A stretch of 64,000 nt of DNA, from NCBI GenBank assembly GCA_016873995.1, contig VGVR01000016.1, forward strand, positions 1 through 64,000, given 5' to 3'. The DNA comes from Gemmatimonadota bacterium. Lineage in GTDB: Bacteria > Gemmatimonadota > Gemmatimonadetes > Longimicrobiales > Gaopeijiaceae. Of the stretch, positions 34,198-43,593 are shown in pieces (the stretch's first letter is position 1; every line of letters starts with the position of its first letter). The notes under the pieces were generated by a model. The model was not told the DNA's origin. It worked only from the letters and a program-made list of their open reading frames with translations, and did not search any database. The position numbers were made by a program, and so were the translations under genes.

Positions 34198-35172
34198 TCA
34201 GGCCTCCGCGCGCGCCCGCCTCCGGTCGTAGACGACATCGTCGATGATCCGGCTCAGCGTGATCTCCGGCCGGAAGCCCGTCAGTCGCGCGAGCTTCCTG
34301 ATGTCCGGCACGCGGCGCTCCATGTCCTCGAAGCCCTTCGCGTAGGCAACGTCGTAAGGGATGCGCACGATGTCCGACTTGCTGCCCGCGGCGGTGCGCA
34401 CGCGCTCTGCGAGATCGCCGATCGTGATTTCGTGGTCGTTGCCGATGTTCACGACTTCGCCGACGGCGGTCTCTGTCTTCATCAGCCGCGCGATGGCTTC
34501 CACGGAGTCGAGGACGTGGCAGAAGCAGCGCGCTTGTTCTCCCGACCCGAAGACCGTGATCGGCTGGCCTGCCAGCGCCTGATCGGCGAAGCGCGGCAGG
34601 ACCATCCCGTACCGACCGATCTGCCGCGGGCCGACCGTGTTGAAGAGCCGCACGACGACGACGGGCAACTTCTTTTCGCGCACATAGGCGAGGGCGAGCC
34701 ATTCGTCGAGCGCCTTCGAGCACGCGTACGCCCACCGGCTATGCGTCGTCGGGCCGAGGCTGACGTCGTCGTCCTCGGAGAACGGCACTTTCGACGCCTT
34801 GCCGTACACCTCGGACGTCGACGCGATCACACAGAGCTTCTTCTTGCGCGCGGCCGCACCCAGTACCACCTCGGTGCCGCGCACGTTGGTCTCGATCGTC
34901 GCGGTGGGTTGATCGATGATGAGCTGCACGCCCACCGCGGCTGCCAGATGCACGGTCACGTCGCAGACGTCGACGAGCTCGGCCACGAGCGGCGCGTCGG
35001 TCACCGACCCGATGCGATGCGCGAAGTCGGGGCGCCCCACCAAGTGGGCGATGTTCGTCATCGAGCCGGTCGAGAGGTCGTCGAGCACGACCACCCGGTC
35101 GCCTGCGGCGAGCAAGCGCTCGGCCAAGTGCGACCCGATGAAGCCCGCCCCTCCGGTGATGAGTACCCTCAC
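34198..35172 (-). CDS. NAD-dependent nucleotide-sugar epimerase/dehydratase
   Basis: Extended short-chain dehydrogenase of 324 aa acting on an NDP-sugar. It has the NAD motif TGGAGFIG at residues 6-13, STSEVYG with the active-site serine/threonine, and YACSK with the Tyr-Lys pair. VVVVRLFNTVGPRQ and RCFCHVLDSVEAI bind the sugar. The form is closest to UDP-glucuronate decarboxylase or UDP-glucose 4-epimerase-like enzymes; the substrate is not settled. It supplies sugar for the glycan cluster. Confidence 0.85.
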   Translation of the reverse strand: MRVLITGGAGFIGSHLAERLLAAGDRVVVLDDLSTGSMTNIAHLVGRPDFAHRIGSVTDAPLVAELVDVCDVTVHLAAAVGVQLIIDQPTATIETNVRGTEVVLGAAARKKKLCVIASTSEVYGKASKVPFSEDDDVSLGPTTHSRWAYACSKALDEWLALAYVREKKLPVVVVRLFNTVGPRQIGRYGMVLPRFADQALAGQPITVFGSGEQARCFCHVLDSVEAIARLMKTETAVGEVVNIGNDHEITIGDLAERVRTAAGSKSDIVRIPYDVAYAKGFEDMERRVPDIRKLARLTGFRPEITLSRIIDDVVYDRRRARAEA

Positions 35173-35252
35173 CCGCGCCTCCCGAGGAAGATGGGCCGAG
35201 CGTCAGCGGGCTCTGGACCGACCGACGCAGGCGAACTGACATCGCGACCCGC

Positions 35253-35324
35253 AACCGACGCTGGCGACCGACACCCGCGACCGACACCCGCAACCGACAC
35301 CCGCAACCGACGCGGGCGACCGAC
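35253..35324. repeat. 13-bp tandem repeats between genes
   Basis: Five and a half head-to-tail copies of a 13-base unit of the form RACCGACACCCGC, some identical. They lie in the 196-bp gap between the isoaspartate methyltransferase gene and the epimerase gene, in the probable promoter/leader of the epimerase. The period is not a multiple of three, and no ORF uses it. Confidence 0.8.
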
Positions 35325-35368
35325 AAAGATACACGGCACCGCGGCCAGGCGCGGTCCGTTTCGAGGCG

Positions 35369-36076
35369 TCAGTTCCGGAGGAGTGGCACGAAGCGGACCG
35401 GAAGCACGTCCTCGATCGAGACCTCACCGTTGGGTCGCTTCTCGATCACCTGCAGCACCTGATCAGGCCCGCCCGCTCCCACCGGGATCACCATGCGAGC
35501 ACCGGGGGCGAGCTGGTCCACCAGCGGCTGCGGGACGTGGTCGGCCCCCGCCGTGACCAGAATGCCGTCGAACGGGGCGTGCTCGGGCCAGCCGAGGTAG
35601 CCGTCGCCGGCACGGACCGTGACGTTGGCGACCTCGAGACGGCGCAGCCGTTCGGCAGCCGAGCTGGCGAGCTCGGGGATCAGCTCGATGCTGTAGACCT
35701 CGGCAGCGATCTCCGAAGCGACCGCAGCCTGGTAGCCGGACCCGGTGCCTACCTCGAGGATCCTGTCGCTCGGCTCGGCCGCCACGAGCTCCGACATGAG
35801 CGCGACGATGTACGGCTGCGAGATCGTCTGACCGAGCCCGATCGGGAGCGGGCGGTCCTCATACGAGCGCTCCCGATACTCCGACGGCACGAACTCGTGT
35901 CGCGGCACCGAGGCCATCGCACGGAGCACGCGTGGATCCGTCACGCCGCGAGCCTCGATCTGCTCCGCGACCATCGCCTGGCGGGCGAGGGCGAAGTCTG
36001 CGTCTCGGGCGAGGTCTCCAGTGGCGGTCCCCTGCTCCGGTGCCGGAGCGCAGGCCGACACGGAAACCAGCAGCAT
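35369..36076 (-). CDS. pcm: Protein-L-isoaspartate O-methyltransferase, exported form
   Basis: Methylates L-isoaspartyl residues in damaged proteins. The domain is complete: ARGVTDPRVLRAMASVPRH, the family loop SYEDRPLPIGLGQTIS, SAM motif ILEVGTGSGYQAAVASE, and FDGILVTAGADHVP. The N-terminus looks like a lipoprotein signal (LALLMLLVSVSAC), but its basic n-region (TKAARIR) lies upstream of the first ATG at 36076 and has no ATG/GTG/TTG start. The real start may be a rare codon near the GAGGAGG at about 36115, so the true length is uncertain. Confidence 0.82.
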   Translation of the reverse strand: MLLVSVSACAPAPEQGTATGDLARDADFALARQAMVAEQIEARGVTDPRVLRAMASVPRHEFVPSEYRERSYEDRPLPIGLGQTISQPYIVALMSELVAAEPSDRILEVGTGSGYQAAVASEIAAEVYSIELIPELASSAAERLRRLEVANVTVRAGDGYLGWPEHAPFDGILVTAGADHVPQPLVDQLAPGARMVIPVGAGGPDQVLQVIEKRPNGEVSIEDVLPVRFVPLLRN

Positions 36077-36258
36077 CAGCAGTGCAAGCCGAATCCGCGC
36101 CGCTTTCGTCGGAACCTCCTCACGCCGGGAGCGTCCTCGAGCACGTACCCATACCCCGGACGCATACCCCGCACGCGCAGGAGTGAACCGACTTCGGCAA
36201 GCTCGAAGCCCGCGCGTGACGTGGCGGGGCCGGACCGGCGGCAACCTGGCTTCGAGAA

Positions 36259-38736
36259 CTACACCGCGCGCGCGAAGTGTCCGCGCGTGTATTCGTCGCC
36301 GTGGATCCGCCGGATGGCGGCGAGTTCGGGACGCTGCCCGGCGGCGAGCGCGTCCGCCGCGGCGCGCCACGCAGCGGTCATGTCGGCCACCGGATCGCCC
36401 GGGACGTTGAAGACCAAGCGATAGCTGCGCAGGCCGGAGTCCCAGAGGGCGCTCAAGTACCCCGAGCCGTCGACAGGGCGGGAGTGGAGCAGGCGATTCC
36501 GGCACGCCGAGTCGGTCGCCACGGGAAACACGTAGCCCGAGGGATCCGTGAGGCGAACGTCGGGATGCTTCTGCACGCACAAGTCGCGACACGTCGTGAC
36601 CTCGCGGTCGAACGCCGCGGACAAGACGCAGTGCTCGAGCGTCATCCCCTCTGGACGTCCGTACGCGAACACGTCGAAGCCCCTGCCTCCCCACGGCGCG
36701 ACCACCTGCCCCATCTCGTCAACGGTCAGCTCGACGGAGAGCACGACGCGCTTCGCCCCGAGGCGGAACAGCTCCCGCGCAGCGTGCTCGTTGAAGCAGT
36801 TCACTCCGTGGTCCGCCACGACGTCGCGACCCTCGGCGGCGAGCTCGGCCACGAGACCGACGTGCCCGCTGCTGATCGGCGTGCCGAGCGCGAGATAGCG
36901 CTCGACGCTCTGCCGCTCTTCGGGCCGGACGATGGTCGGTGTACGCAGGCGGAACGTCTTGCCGCGAGAGGTCAGTTCGTCGGCGAGTGCGCGCACCCGT
37001 GCTGGCGTCGGCGCCGGATGGCGCAGGAACACGTCCAGCGTCACCTCGTCCGCCCCGGCATCGGCCGCCGTGCGGGCGTCGTCGATCGACCAGACTTCGG
37101 CGTTCACCCGGGGCTCGGGCGGCCCACTCGCGTTCACGGGAATCGCGAGCGCCGCGTCGATCGCCGCGGTGCGTCGCTCATGGACCGACGTCTGCCCGGC
37201 AGCGACGCTCACGAGCAACCTGCGCACCGCCTCCTGTCGGACGTCGTTGAGCACGCTCATCGGCAGAAAGAGGCCTGCGGCCAGCCCGGAGACCTCGAGC
37301 ACCGCCAGCTCGAACGGCGTCTCGCCCAGGCGGCCTAGCTGCTCGCGAAGTCGACGCTCGTCCAGACCATGCTTCGCCGCGCGTTGGAGCGGGACCGCGC
37401 TCTCGACTTCGACCCGCGAGTCGCCGGCGGCGCACACGAGCGAGAGTGGCTCCCCCTCGCGCCCCCGCACGGACATGTCGACTGGTGCTTTCGCCAGTGC
37501 ACCTCGCGCGTCGAACCCCTTGTAGGAGCGCCGCGCCCGCTCGAGAAGACCACCGTCCGAGGTGCGCAGGACGGTCCACCCCACCCCCACGGCCGCATCG
37601 GCGGGAACGGCCTGCACCAGCCGACCACGCTCACCCGGTAGCTCGCGCACGCGCTTGACGATGAAGCCCGTCGAGCCCCGCTCGGGGCCGGCCGGGTGCT
37701 CGAAGCCGAGCCCGTCACCCAGCTCGACGGGCACCGACACGGACACCACGATCTCGCCCCGCTCGACGCGGACGACGCGTCCGAGCTCCACACCGCGGTT
37801 GTCCGGCGCCGTGCGCGTCACGTAGTCGCGGCCCTCGCGCCCCCCGAGCATGCCGTCGGTGAACCCGCGTGAGTAGATCTGCACGAGCGGGGTCGTCTCT
37901 TCCGCGGTGGGCGGAGCCCAATGCCCGGCGGCCAACCTGTCGAGGAACGTCCGATATGCCTTCGTGACCGTGGCCACGTACTCCGGGCGCTTCTTGCGAC
38001 CCTCGACCTTGAGCGTGTGGATGCCCAGCTCGGCGAGCTGCTCGAGGTGCTCCCCTGCGGCCAGGTCCCGCGCCGAGATCAAGTAGCCGCGGTCCAGCTC
38101 CTCGCCTGTCGCCTCGTCGGTGAGTACGTAGTCCTTGCGGCACGACTGCGCACAAGCTCCGCGGTTGGCGCTGCGCTCCGAGATCATTCCCGACATGTAG
38201 CACTGCCCGGAGTATGCGATGCAGAGCGCGCCGTGGATGAACGTCTCCAGCTCGAGATCCGGCACGGCGTCACGCACCGCGCGCAGGTCGTCGAGTGTGT
38301 TCTCGCGCGCCATCACGACACGCCGGACACCGAGGTCGCGCAGCACGCGCGCGCCTGCGCCGTCGTGCACCGTCATCTGCGTGGAGCCGTGGATCTCCAG
38401 GCCGGGATACACCTGCTGCACGAGCCGGACGGCGCCCAGGTCCTGCATGATCGCGGCATCGATCCCCCGGTCCACGCACTCGCCGAGATGGTGCAGCGCC
38501 TCGCGCAGCTCGCCGGGCTTCATGAGGACGTTGAAGGTCAGGTAGACCTTCGCGCCGTGAGCGTGCGCGAGCGCGCACGCCTCACCCAGCTCGCCCATCG
38601 TGAGCTGCGCGCCGTCGTCTCGTGCGTTGAAGCGCTCGGCTCCGAGGTAGACCGCGTCCGCGCCGTTCGCGACGGCGGCGCGCACGGCTTCGAGGCTGCC
38701 GGCGGGCGCGAGGAGCTCAGGGACGGGACGGGACAT
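36259..38736 (-). CDS. U32 peptidase-family protein (RlhA/YdcP-like)
   Basis: An 825-aa protein in the U32 family, whose studied members (RlhA, TrhP, UbiU/V) are iron-sulfur hydroxylases for rRNA, tRNA or ubiquinone rather than proteases. The core has ELLAPAGSLEAVRAAVANGA, ADAVYLGAERFNARDD, the signature ETFIHGALCIAYSGQCYMSG and cysteines in NRGACAQSCR. A long insert with a DUF3656-like region (EVYVSVSVPVELGD-type beta strands) and a second Cys-rich C-terminal part (EHCVLSAAF, TTCRDLCVQKH) follow. Length matches large RlhA-type proteins plus an extra C-terminal half. The ATG is at 38736. Confidence 0.85.
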   Translation of the reverse strand: MSRPVPELLAPAGSLEAVRAAVANGADAVYLGAERFNARDDGAQLTMGELGEACALAHAHGAKVYLTFNVLMKPGELREALHHLGECVDRGIDAAIMQDLGAVRLVQQVYPGLEIHGSTQMTVHDGAGARVLRDLGVRRVVMARENTLDDLRAVRDAVPDLELETFIHGALCIAYSGQCYMSGMISERSANRGACAQSCRKDYVLTDEATGEELDRGYLISARDLAAGEHLEQLAELGIHTLKVEGRKKRPEYVATVTKAYRTFLDRLAAGHWAPPTAEETTPLVQIYSRGFTDGMLGGREGRDYVTRTAPDNRGVELGRVVRVERGEIVVSVSVPVELGDGLGFEHPAGPERGSTGFIVKRVRELPGERGRLVQAVPADAAVGVGWTVLRTSDGGLLERARRSYKGFDARGALAKAPVDMSVRGREGEPLSLVCAAGDSRVEVESAVPLQRAAKHGLDERRLREQLGRLGETPFELAVLEVSGLAAGLFLPMSVLNDVRQEAVRRLLVSVAAGQTSVHERRTAAIDAALAIPVNASGPPEPRVNAEVWSIDDARTAADAGADEVTLDVFLRHPAPTPARVRALADELTSRGKTFRLRTPTIVRPEERQSVERYLALGTPISSGHVGLVAELAAEGRDVVADHGVNCFNEHAARELFRLGAKRVVLSVELTVDEMGQVVAPWGGRGFDVFAYGRPEGMTLEHCVLSAAFDREVTTCRDLCVQKHPDVRLTDPSGYVFPVATDSACRNRLLHSRPVDGSGYLSALWDSGLRSYRLVFNVPGDPVADMTAAWRAAADALAAGQRPELAAIRRIHGDEYTRGHFARAV

Positions 38737-39166
38737 GGTGGAAGATACCCCACGCTCCCTCTTCCGCCGCCCCCCGACGCCACCCATCATGCCGCCCGCC
38801 CCGCCGAGGCCAACGCCGGGCAGCGCCCCGCTCCCCCGGGGCCCTGTCAGAACCGGAGCGCCCCACCGACGCGACCGGATCAGCGTTTCGATCCGCGCTG
38901 CCCGACTCCTGCGCAGGCTCCCCTCGGCCACGCTCTCAGCCAGACGCAGAATTCACGCTCACGCTCACGTCATTGCCCAGATCTCCGCGATTACGGCACG
39001 AGGACGTAGATCGCCCACCCTCTCGACCATGTCACGGACTCGCGATCTGCCGGCTCGCACGTGCTGGAGGCACGGAGTGGACACCCGCGGACCCGGGTCC
39101 AGCTGAATCCCGCTCGACCGGCCGTCCGTAGGTCGGGCGTAGACTCCCTCCCGCCACGGAGCCGCC
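38737..39166. other. Gene-free stretch
   Basis: Between the divergent U32 and ADOP permease genes. No ORF here has family resemblance or a good start. The segment 38930-39000 is locally less GC-rich and may carry the promoters for both directions, but no box is clear enough to name. Confidence 0.5.
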
Positions 39167-41617
39167 ATGGACCTCGGTCACGACGCGCGCTACGCCTTGC
39201 GGCGCCTCATCGAGGCCCGGTGGTTCACGCTGGCCGCCGTTTCAGCCCTCTCCCTAGGCATCGGCGCGAACGCCACGGTCTTCACCTTCGTCAACGCGGT
39301 GTTGCTGCGCGGGCTGCCGTTCGAGGACTCGGACCGGCTGGTGGCCGTCTCGACCGAAAACGAGAGCGGTCAGCGACAGGGCGTCTCATTGCCCGACTAC
39401 GAGGACCTGCGCGACCAGAGCATCACCCTCAGCGGTGTCGGGGCCAGCCTGGGCTCGACCATCAACCTGAGCGACGACGAGCTCTCCCCCGAGCGCGCGG
39501 CCGGCGCGTACGTCACCGCTGGCTACTTCGACATGATCGGCGAACAGCCTGTGCGCGGACGCGCCTTCACCGCCACCGACGACGTGGAAGGAGCCGACCC
39601 CGTCGTTCTCATCGGCCACGCGATCTGGCAGAACCGCTTCTCGGGCACGGAGAACGTGGTCGGCAGGACGGTGCGGGTCAACAGCGTGGTCGCCACCGTC
39701 GTCGGCGTGATGCCAGAAGGGATGCGGTTCCCGGACAACACCGATCTGTGGATCCCGCAGGCGAACTTGCCGGACGCGTCTGACACCCGGAATCGTGGCG
39801 TCCGCAGCTTCGACGTGATCGCGCGGCTCGCTCCGGGAGTGACTCTGGAGCAGGCCCGCGAAGAGCTCGGCGCGTTGGGCACGCGCCTGGCCGAGGCGTA
39901 CCCCGACACCAACGCCGAACAGATATTCACCGTGCAGCCATTCGACGAAGTCGTGAACGGCAGCCAGATCCGAATCGTCTTCCTGTCCCTCATGGGCGCG
40001 GTAGCCTTCGTGCTCCTCATCGCCTGCGCCAACGTCGCCAACCTCCTGCTCGCGCGCTCGGCGGAGCGGGCCCGCGAGATCGCAGTGCGGGTATCTCTGG
40101 GCGCCACACGCGCGAGGATCGTGCGCCAGCTTCTGATCGAGAGCTTCATGGTCGCGGTCATGTCTGCAGGCCTGGGACTCGTGTTCTCGCTGGGCGGGAT
40201 CCGCTGGTTCGACTCCGTCACGCAGGACGTCGGCAAGCCGCACTGGATGGAGTTCACGCTCGACGGTATGGTCTTCGCATTCATGGCCGCGGTGTGCGTG
40301 GGGACGGCGCTGCTCTTCGGCCTCGCGCCCGCGCTACACGTGTCGCGCACGGACGTGAACGAGATCCTCAAAGAGGGCGCCCGCGGTGGTTCTGGAGGTG
40401 TGCGGGCGCGACGCTGGGCCGGGGCGCTCATCGTGGGCGAAGTCGCGCTGACGCTGGTGCTCCTGTCGGGGGCGGGCTTCATGATGCGCAGCTTCTTGAA
40501 CCTCTACACGCTCGACTTCGGCATCGACACGGACGGGCTGCTTACCTCGCAGATCTACCTACCGCTCACCAAGTACCCCGAGGCCGCCCAGCAGATGGTC
40601 ATCTGGGACGATCTCCTGGAGCGCCTGGACGACGATCCCATGCTGGAGCAGCGCGCGCTCACCAGTTCACTTCCCCTGTCGGGAGGGAGCCGGCCCGGCG
40701 TCGAGCTCGATGGGAGGGCCGTCGAGCCGGGAGAAACCCGGCCGGTCGTCACCACCCTGTCCGTGAGCGACGGGTACTTCGAGACGCTCGGGCTCGCGAC
40801 CATTCAGGGGAGGACGTTCAACCGGGAGGACGGCGTCACCGGAGCCGGGGTGGCGATCGTCAATCAACGATTCGTCGAGCTGCACTTCCCGAGCGGTGAC
40901 GCCGTCGGCCGGCGCGTGCGCACCGTCTCCAATCCACCACCACCCGCCGGAGCGGCGACGCCGCCCGAAGTCCCTTGGCTCACCGTCGTGGGCGTGGTGC
41001 CGAACGTCCGGCAGTCCGACGTCGAGGAGCGCGAGCCGGACCCCATCGTGTACGCGCCGCTTCGGCAAGCGCCCGCGCGCGTCGTGTCGCTCCTCACCCG
41101 CTCGGGCACCGACGACGCGGCCCTGACGACCCACCTGCGCGAGGTGATGCGCACCGTCGAACCAGACGTCCCTCTCTACGAGACGATGTCGTTGGACGCG
41201 CTACTCGCCCAGTCACGGTGGCCGTTCCGGGTATTCGGCACCCTATTCGCTGTCTTCGCCGGCATCGCGTTGATCCTCTCCTCCGTCGGGCTCTACTCGG
41301 TGACCGCGCACTCGGTCGTGCAACGCAAGCGCGAGTTCGGCATTCGCGCCTCGCTCGGCTCTGAGCCCAAGGCAATCTCGTGGCTCGCGCTCCGCCGGGT
41401 GCTCGGTCGACTGGCGATCGGACTTCCCCTCGGTCTAGCGGGTGCGCTCGGCGTGGGCCGGATACTGGAAAGCCTCCTCGTCCAGACGAGCCCCACCGAC
41501 CCGATCACGCTGGGGGGTGTCATCGTCATGATGGCCTCGGTCGCGGTACTCGCCTGCCTCCTCCCGGCGCGGCGAGCGGCGCGTATCGATCCGGTGATCG
41601 CCCTCCGGACCGAGTGA
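39167..41617 (+). CDS. ADOP-type ABC permease (MacB-like, duplicated)
   Basis: An 816-aa membrane protein with two MacB-like periplasmic domains and eight membrane helices: the layout FTLAAVSALSLGIGANATVF - MacB_PCD - FtsX repeated twice (VLLIACANVANLLLARSAER with REIAVRVSLGATRARIVRQL; later ALILSSVGLYSVTAHSV with KREFGIRASLGSEPKAISWL). This is the acidobacterial duplicated orphan permease family, abundant in Acidobacteriota and Gemmatimonadota. No ATPase or TolC gene is next to it, as the name orphan implies. Function is probably export or envelope stress, by analogy to MacB. Confidence 0.92.
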   Translation: MDLGHDARYALRRLIEARWFTLAAVSALSLGIGANATVFTFVNAVLLRGLPFEDSDRLVAVSTENESGQRQGVSLPDYEDLRDQSITLSGVGASLGSTINLSDDELSPERAAGAYVTAGYFDMIGEQPVRGRAFTATDDVEGADPVVLIGHAIWQNRFSGTENVVGRTVRVNSVVATVVGVMPEGMRFPDNTDLWIPQANLPDASDTRNRGVRSFDVIARLAPGVTLEQAREELGALGTRLAEAYPDTNAEQIFTVQPFDEVVNGSQIRIVFLSLMGAVAFVLLIACANVANLLLARSAERAREIAVRVSLGATRARIVRQLLIESFMVAVMSAGLGLVFSLGGIRWFDSVTQDVGKPHWMEFTLDGMVFAFMAAVCVGTALLFGLAPALHVSRTDVNEILKEGARGGSGGVRARRWAGALIVGEVALTLVLLSGAGFMMRSFLNLYTLDFGIDTDGLLTSQIYLPLTKYPEAAQQMVIWDDLLERLDDDPMLEQRALTSSLPLSGGSRPGVELDGRAVEPGETRPVVTTLSVSDGYFETLGLATIQGRTFNREDGVTGAGVAIVNQRFVELHFPSGDAVGRRVRTVSNPPPPAGAATPPEVPWLTVVGVVPNVRQSDVEEREPDPIVYAPLRQAPARVVSLLTRSGTDDAALTTHLREVMRTVEPDVPLYETMSLDALLAQSRWPFRVFGTLFAVFAGIALILSSVGLYSVTAHSVVQRKREFGIRASLGSEPKAISWLALRRVLGRLAIGLPLGLAGALGVGRILESLLVQTSPTDPITLGGVIVMMASVAVLACLLPARRAARIDPVIALRTE

Positions 41618-41626
41618 TGGCTCCCC

Positions 41627-42190
41627 CTACCAGTCGGGGCTCTCCGCCTCGTCGAGCTTCTGCCACTCGGCGCGCAGGCGCTCCGCATCCTCGTCGCTGA
41701 CCTCGGTGATCGGAGCGGGCTCACGGCCTCGCATGCGTCCGCGCGCGACCGCGCCGATCAAGCCGGCCGCCACCAGCATGGTCGCACCGGGAAGCAGGTA
41801 ACCGAGCAGGTTGAATCCCTCCGGAGGTGGCGCCATCAGCACCTGGCTTCCGAAGTCGGCAACGAAGCTCGCCTGGATCGTCTCCTGCGTGATGCCGGCC
41901 TCGAGGTCCCGGCGGATGCGCTGCGACCAACCGGGCGATGTGTCGCACTGCATCTGGAACTGACACGAGTGCACGTCCAGACCGCAGCCACATTGGCATT
42001 TGATGTTGCGCTCGATGACCAGCCACTGATCGCCGGTCAGGCCCTCGTGGAAGTGACCGCTGGCGGGGCCCGTGGGGCCTGCCGACTGCGCGGCCGCGTC
42101 GGGCGCCAGGACACATGCGAGCGCCAGGCCCGTGAAGAGGGCCCGAAGGGCACCGATGCCGAGCGCGGGGCGCGAGGTCGCGAAGCTCAT
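41627..42190 (-). CDS. CcmH-like cytochrome c biogenesis protein
   Basis: A 187-aa protein with a signal peptide (ending DAAAQS), a CcmH/CycL-like domain with a cysteine cluster NIKCQCGCGLDVHSC, an alpha-helical RIRRDLEAGITQETIQASF, and one C-terminal membrane helix (LGYLLPGATMLVAAGLIGAV). CcmH presents reduced apocytochrome c for haem attachment. The CxCxC form differs from the proteobacterial LRCxxC. No other Ccm genes are near, so haem-ligation partners must be elsewhere; the cytochrome at 7.4 kb is a client candidate. Confidence 0.8.
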   Translation of the reverse strand: MSFATSRPALGIGALRALFTGLALACVLAPDAAAQSAGPTGPASGHFHEGLTGDQWLVIERNIKCQCGCGLDVHSCQFQMQCDTSPGWSQRIRRDLEAGITQETIQASFVADFGSQVLMAPPPEGFNLLGYLLPGATMLVAAGLIGAVARGRMRGREPAPITEVSDEDAERLRAEWQKLDEAESPDW

Positions 42191-42249
42191 GGGTCAGGAA
42201 AAGTAACCTCGGCGTCGCCGGACGTTCCCAATGTGGACGTGGGATGCGC

Positions 42250-42918
42250 TCATCGGACCACTCCGTCCGCCGGGACCAGACTCGCCAGGTTCTCGACCGG
42301 AACGACGGTCGTCCGCCCGCTTACACGGTCGTACAGGAACACGTATGCGGTGGTAGCGCCGATGAGCTGGGCGTCGAACGGAATCGAAGCCTCCCTGCCC
42401 CCGTACGTGCCCGTCTGAAGTTGCACCGTAACGTGGCCGACATTTCCCGAGCGCAGCCTCCGCTCGTACCAGTCGGCGTGGCCACCGGCGGCGAGCCAGA
42501 TATAGAGACCGCTGTATACGGCCCACGCGGTCTTGGATCTGAAGATCCGTCGCACCGAGTCGGAGTCCATGTACATGAGTCGGTACCAGCGGTAGCGGTC
42601 ACTGAAGCGGTCGACTCGCCGCAGAGCCGCGATGACAGCCAGCGCCAAGACGACCGAAAGGCTCGCAACAGGCCACGCGGTAGCCGCCAACAGGAAATCG
42701 CCGATCTGCGCGAAGTGGAAGACGTTGACGCCGAAGCGCGCGTACAAGGCCCAGCTGGATATCATGCCGACGCAGGTCACCGCCAGGTACCCGAGGGTCA
42801 GCACGGTGCCGATGTGCTCGGTCCGGAGCGTGGGGAGCCCTTTGGACGCACCTTCCGCGGATGCGCCAGCGCTCGTGCCAACCTGCTCGAGCTTCGTCCT
42901 CGACTCATCCGCGGTCAC
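42250..42918 (-). CDS. Membrane protein of unknown function
   Basis: A 222-aa protein from a GTG start. Helices are visible at about residues 36-57 (IGTVLTLGYLAVTCVGMISS), 72-98 (FLLAATAWPVASLSVVLALA) and possibly 130-145 (AWAVYSGLYIWLAAG). The C-terminal 75 residues are soluble and beta-like (VQLQTGTYGGREASIPFDAQ). No family recognised. It follows the O-methyltransferase gene by 12 bp in the same direction. Confidence 0.65.
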   Translation of the reverse strand: MTADESRTKLEQVGTSAGASAEGASKGLPTLRTEHIGTVLTLGYLAVTCVGMISSWALYARFGVNVFHFAQIGDFLLAATAWPVASLSVVLALAVIAALRRVDRFSDRYRWYRLMYMDSDSVRRIFRSKTAWAVYSGLYIWLAAGGHADWYERRLRSGNVGHVTVQLQTGTYGGREASIPFDAQLIGATTAYVFLYDRVSGRTTVVPVENLASLVPADGVVR

Positions 42919-42930
42919 ACTCGCCTCCTC

Positions 42931-43593
42931 TCAGCGCTTCCGCGCCAGCGTCAGCCCGTCGCCGATCGGCACCAGGCTGAGCGTTACGCGCTCGTCGGCC
43001 CGGAGCTTCATGTTGAGGCGGCGGATCGCCTCGGTGTCCGCGTCCGTGACCGACGTGTCTATGACCTTCCCGCTCCACAGCGTGTTGTCGATGGCCATGA
43101 GCCCGCCGGGCCGCAAGAGCTCGAGCGCCAACTCGTAGTAAGCGTCGTAGTTCGGCTTGTCCGCGTCGATGAACGCGAAGTCGAACGTGCCGCGCCCGCC
43201 TTCGCGTACCAGACCACCGAGCGTCGCCACCGCGGGCCCGAGCCGAAGATCGATCTTGTGCCCCACGCCCGCCTCGTCCCAGTAGCGCCGCGCGATGCGC
43301 GTCCATTCCTCGCTCACGTCGCACGCGACGACGCGACCTTCCGCGGGAAGCGCGAGCGCGACCACGAGCGCGCTGTAGCCGGTGAACGTGCCGACTTCGA
43401 GCGTGCGCCTCGCACCCAGGAGCTCGACGAGGAGCGCCATGAACTGCCCCTGCTCCGGGCCGATCTGCATGCGCGCCTCTTCGAGCGCACCGGTCTCCGC
43501 GCGCAGCCTGCGCAGCGCATCTTGCTCGCGCAGGGACACGCTCAGCAGGTAGTCGTAGAGCTCGTCGGAGAGCGACTCGGTGCGACGAGTCAC
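42931..43593 (-). CDS. O-methyltransferase, caffeoyl-CoA type
   Basis: A 220-aa class I SAM methyltransferase of the CCoAOMT/catechol family. Marks are [46 protein letters not shown] and the metal site [14 protein letters not shown] with [11 protein letters not shown]. Bacterial members methylate hydroxyl groups on small aromatics or glycans. The GTG at 43593 overlaps the DNA glycosylase stop as GTGA. Confidence 0.9.
   Translation of the reverse strand: MTRRTESLSDELYDYLLSVSLREQDALRRLRAETGALEEARMQIGPEQGQFMALLVELLGARRTLEVGTFTGYSALVVALALPAEGRVVACDVSEEWTRIARRYWDEAGVGHKIDLRLGPAVATLGGLVREGGRGTFDFAFIDADKPNYDAYYELALELLRPGGLMAIDNTLWSGKVIDTSVTDADTEAIRRLNMKLRADERVTLSLVPIGDGLTLARKR

Noticed and set aside
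38737-39166. Short ORFs in the gap between the U32 and ADOP genes
   Set aside because: None has a ribosome-binding site, family resemblance or coding-like composition.
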